Assembly (NCBI GenBank): GCA_934045075.1
Contig: OW203721.1
Location: forward strand, 24,734,181-24,798,180
Length of the DNA: 64,000 nt
DNA from: Yponomeuta sedellus
Lineage: Eukaryota > Arthropoda > Insecta > Lepidoptera > Yponomeutidae
Direction of reading: 5' to 3'
The position numbers were made by a program, and so were the translations under genes. Shown here piece by piece: positions 62,890 through 64,000 of this stretch. The first letter of the stretch is position 1. Each line of letters starts with the position of its first letter. The notes below the pieces were generated by a model. It saw only the letters and a list, made by a program, of their open reading frames with translations. It was not told where the DNA came from and searched no databases.

Positions 62890-63665
62890 TGTTAAACTTT
62901 GTACTTACTTTGTTAGAGTCTTAATATCAGCTCTCGTGAGATAAAACATTAGCTGTCTTTGTCCCTCTTTGTTCTTGTTTATAAGTGGGAGTAAATTTTT
63001 GGTGCGAAAGAAAGGGAGGAAAAGAAAGAGAGAGGAGGTAGTGGGAGGGAGGTAGGAGAGGGATAGGAAAGAAGGAATGAAAGAAGAAAGAAATAATAAA
63101 CTACCTAAAACACTACTCGTAGTGTCAACATCTCGATGTTGACGATCTATGAGTACCTACCATCTTTTAAACGTAATTGGTTTAATTAATTTCTACTTAC
63201 TTTATTACAGTCTTAATATCAGTTCTCGTGAGATAAAACATCAGCTGTTTTTGTCTTCTTTGTTCTTGTTTATAAGTGGGAGTAAATATTTTATTTTCGT
63301 GTGAGAGAAAGGGAGGAAAAGAAAGAGAGAGGAGGTAGTGGGAGGGAGGTAGGAGGGGAGGGTTATGAAAGAAGAAAGAAATAATATACTACCTAAAACA
63401 CTACGAGATGTTGACGATCTACCTACCATCTTTTAAACGTAATTGGTTTCATTAATTTGTACTTACTTTATTAGAGTGTTAATATCAACTCTCGTGAGAT
63501 AAAATATTAGCTCTCTTTGTCCTTCTTTGTTCTTGTTTAGGTATAAGTGGGAGTAAATATTTTATAGTTCGTGTGAGAGAAAGCGAGAAATAGAAACAGT
63601 AAGGAGGTTGGAGGAGGGAGGTAGGAGGGGAGGGGATAGGAAAGAAAGAATTAAGAAGAAAGGAA
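62890..63665. repeat. About 270-290-bp purine-rich tandem repeat, three copies
   Basis: GTTCTTGTTTATAAGTGGGA occurs at 62971, 63262 and (with an extra GG TA) 63529. Each is followed by a GGGAGGAAAAGAAAGAGAGA, GGAGGTAGTGGGAGGGAGGT purine tract and then GATGTTGACGATCTA, ACCATCTTTTAAACGTAATTGG. The third unit is cut in its purine tract. The purine tracts have mirror-like stretches that could form triplex DNA. Confidence 0.88.
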
Positions 63666-63694
63666 GAGCTAGATTACATGAAGTGGATGTATTA

Positions 63695-64000
63695 GTCGCC
63701 CTCTGTGGCGCAGTGCTAGCGCATCGGCCTAACATACGAGAGGTCCCGGGTTCGAACCCCGGCTCTGAACAAAAAAATCCCACGTCTCTGATGTTACATA
63801 TTTGTGAGGTCGCTGTTTCTGGTTCCCACGACACAGGGTATCTACTTAACGATGATTTAAACATCGTCCAGTGGCGCTTTAGTTACACCAGATGGCTGAA
63901 GAGACCACTCGGACACTGCAGTGCCTCTTCTTTTAGTGTGGGGCCAGAAGCAATGTATGCGCCTGTATGAAAATGTTATGTTGTGTCGTGTCGTGTCGTG
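63695..64000 (+). mobile_element. SINE-D with a 91-bp insertion, runs off the window
   Basis: Complete head (CTCTGTGGCGCAGTGCTAGC, GGTTCGAACCCCGGC), body to CACGACACAGGGTATC, then about 91 bp of foreign sequence (63843-63933), then AGTGTGGGGCCAGAAGCAAT and a tail changing from TTATG to (GTGTC)n at the window end. Confidence 0.88.

Overview
This window looks like lepidopteran (moth or butterfly) nuclear DNA. It is AT-rich and has no open reading frame that reads as an intact host gene. It is packed with retroposon and MITE families of a lepidopteran kind: RTE LINE 3' ends whose ORF closes in YVQQWT and runs into a GATGAT or GAAGAA tail, Penelope GIY-YIG fragments, several tRNA-headed SINEs, and ATGT/TATC arrays growing from retroposon tails. 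The species cannot be named from sequence alone. I see an intergenic or intronic repeat landscape and no operon-like organisation.

Main components. (1) A SINE family whose head carries the 5S rRNA internal promoter (A box GTTAAGCAAC, C box GGATGGGTGACC), about 330-350 bp, ending in ACAAGGGTTGATATCGAT. About 13 copies are clear and several more are degenerate. It is a SINE3-type element here called 5S-SINE. (2) A tRNA-like SINE, SINE-A, that usually sits as a tandem dimer (period 306-314 bp) or as an inverted, hairpin-forming dimer. Ten copies have 9-13 bp target-site duplications (TSDs) that I could align by eye. (3) SINE-C, a tRNA-headed SINE whose 3' tail matches the tail of a non-LTR element carrying RNase H. 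(4) SINE-D (tail GGGGCCAGAAGCAATGTATG), SINE-E (Tyr-like head), SINE-F, SINE-G and SINE-H (RTE tail). (5) Inactive LINE pieces: a CR1/Jockey-type reverse transcriptase with frameshifts (50.4-52.2 kb), a LINE C-terminus (40.8-41.5 kb), an RNase H C-terminus (11.9-12.5 kb) and six or more RTE C-termini. (6) About a dozen terminal-inverted-repeat elements. (7) Tandem repeats: 79 bp x6, about 155 bp x3, about 120 bp x3, about 280 bp x3, and pure tetranucleotide arrays up to about 520 bp.

Layout. 0-5 kb: SINE-D, a GC-rich unclassified block, a 5S-SINE split by SINE-A, and a full 5S-SINE. 5-10 kb: TA/TG array, Penelope end, SINE-D, SINE-A foldback, perfect hairpin. 10-13 kb: nested insertions into 5S-SINEs. 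13-20 kb: mostly unrecognised, with a SINE-H and an ATGT array. 20-30 kb: five 5S-SINEs, SINE-A foldback, SINE-G, and a 523-bp TATC array. 30-40 kb: mariner-like MITE, 79-bp array, SINE-A dimer, RTE cluster, further SINE-A copies and MITEs. 40-50 kb: LINE C-terminus, SINE-D, SINE-A foldback, two Harbinger-like MITEs, SINE-A dimer. 50-64 kb: LINE reverse transcriptase, four MITEs, Penelope terminal repeats, SINE-C, SINE-A and 5S-SINE copies, and a purine-rich tandem repeat.

How the parts interact. The autonomous partners (RNase H LINE, RTE, Penelope) survive only as dead 3' fragments. The SINEs carrying matching tails are the better preserved passengers. Nesting gives a relative chronology: 5S-SINE copies are the hosts that were later hit by SINE-A, by the RNase H LINE and by a poly(A) retroposon.
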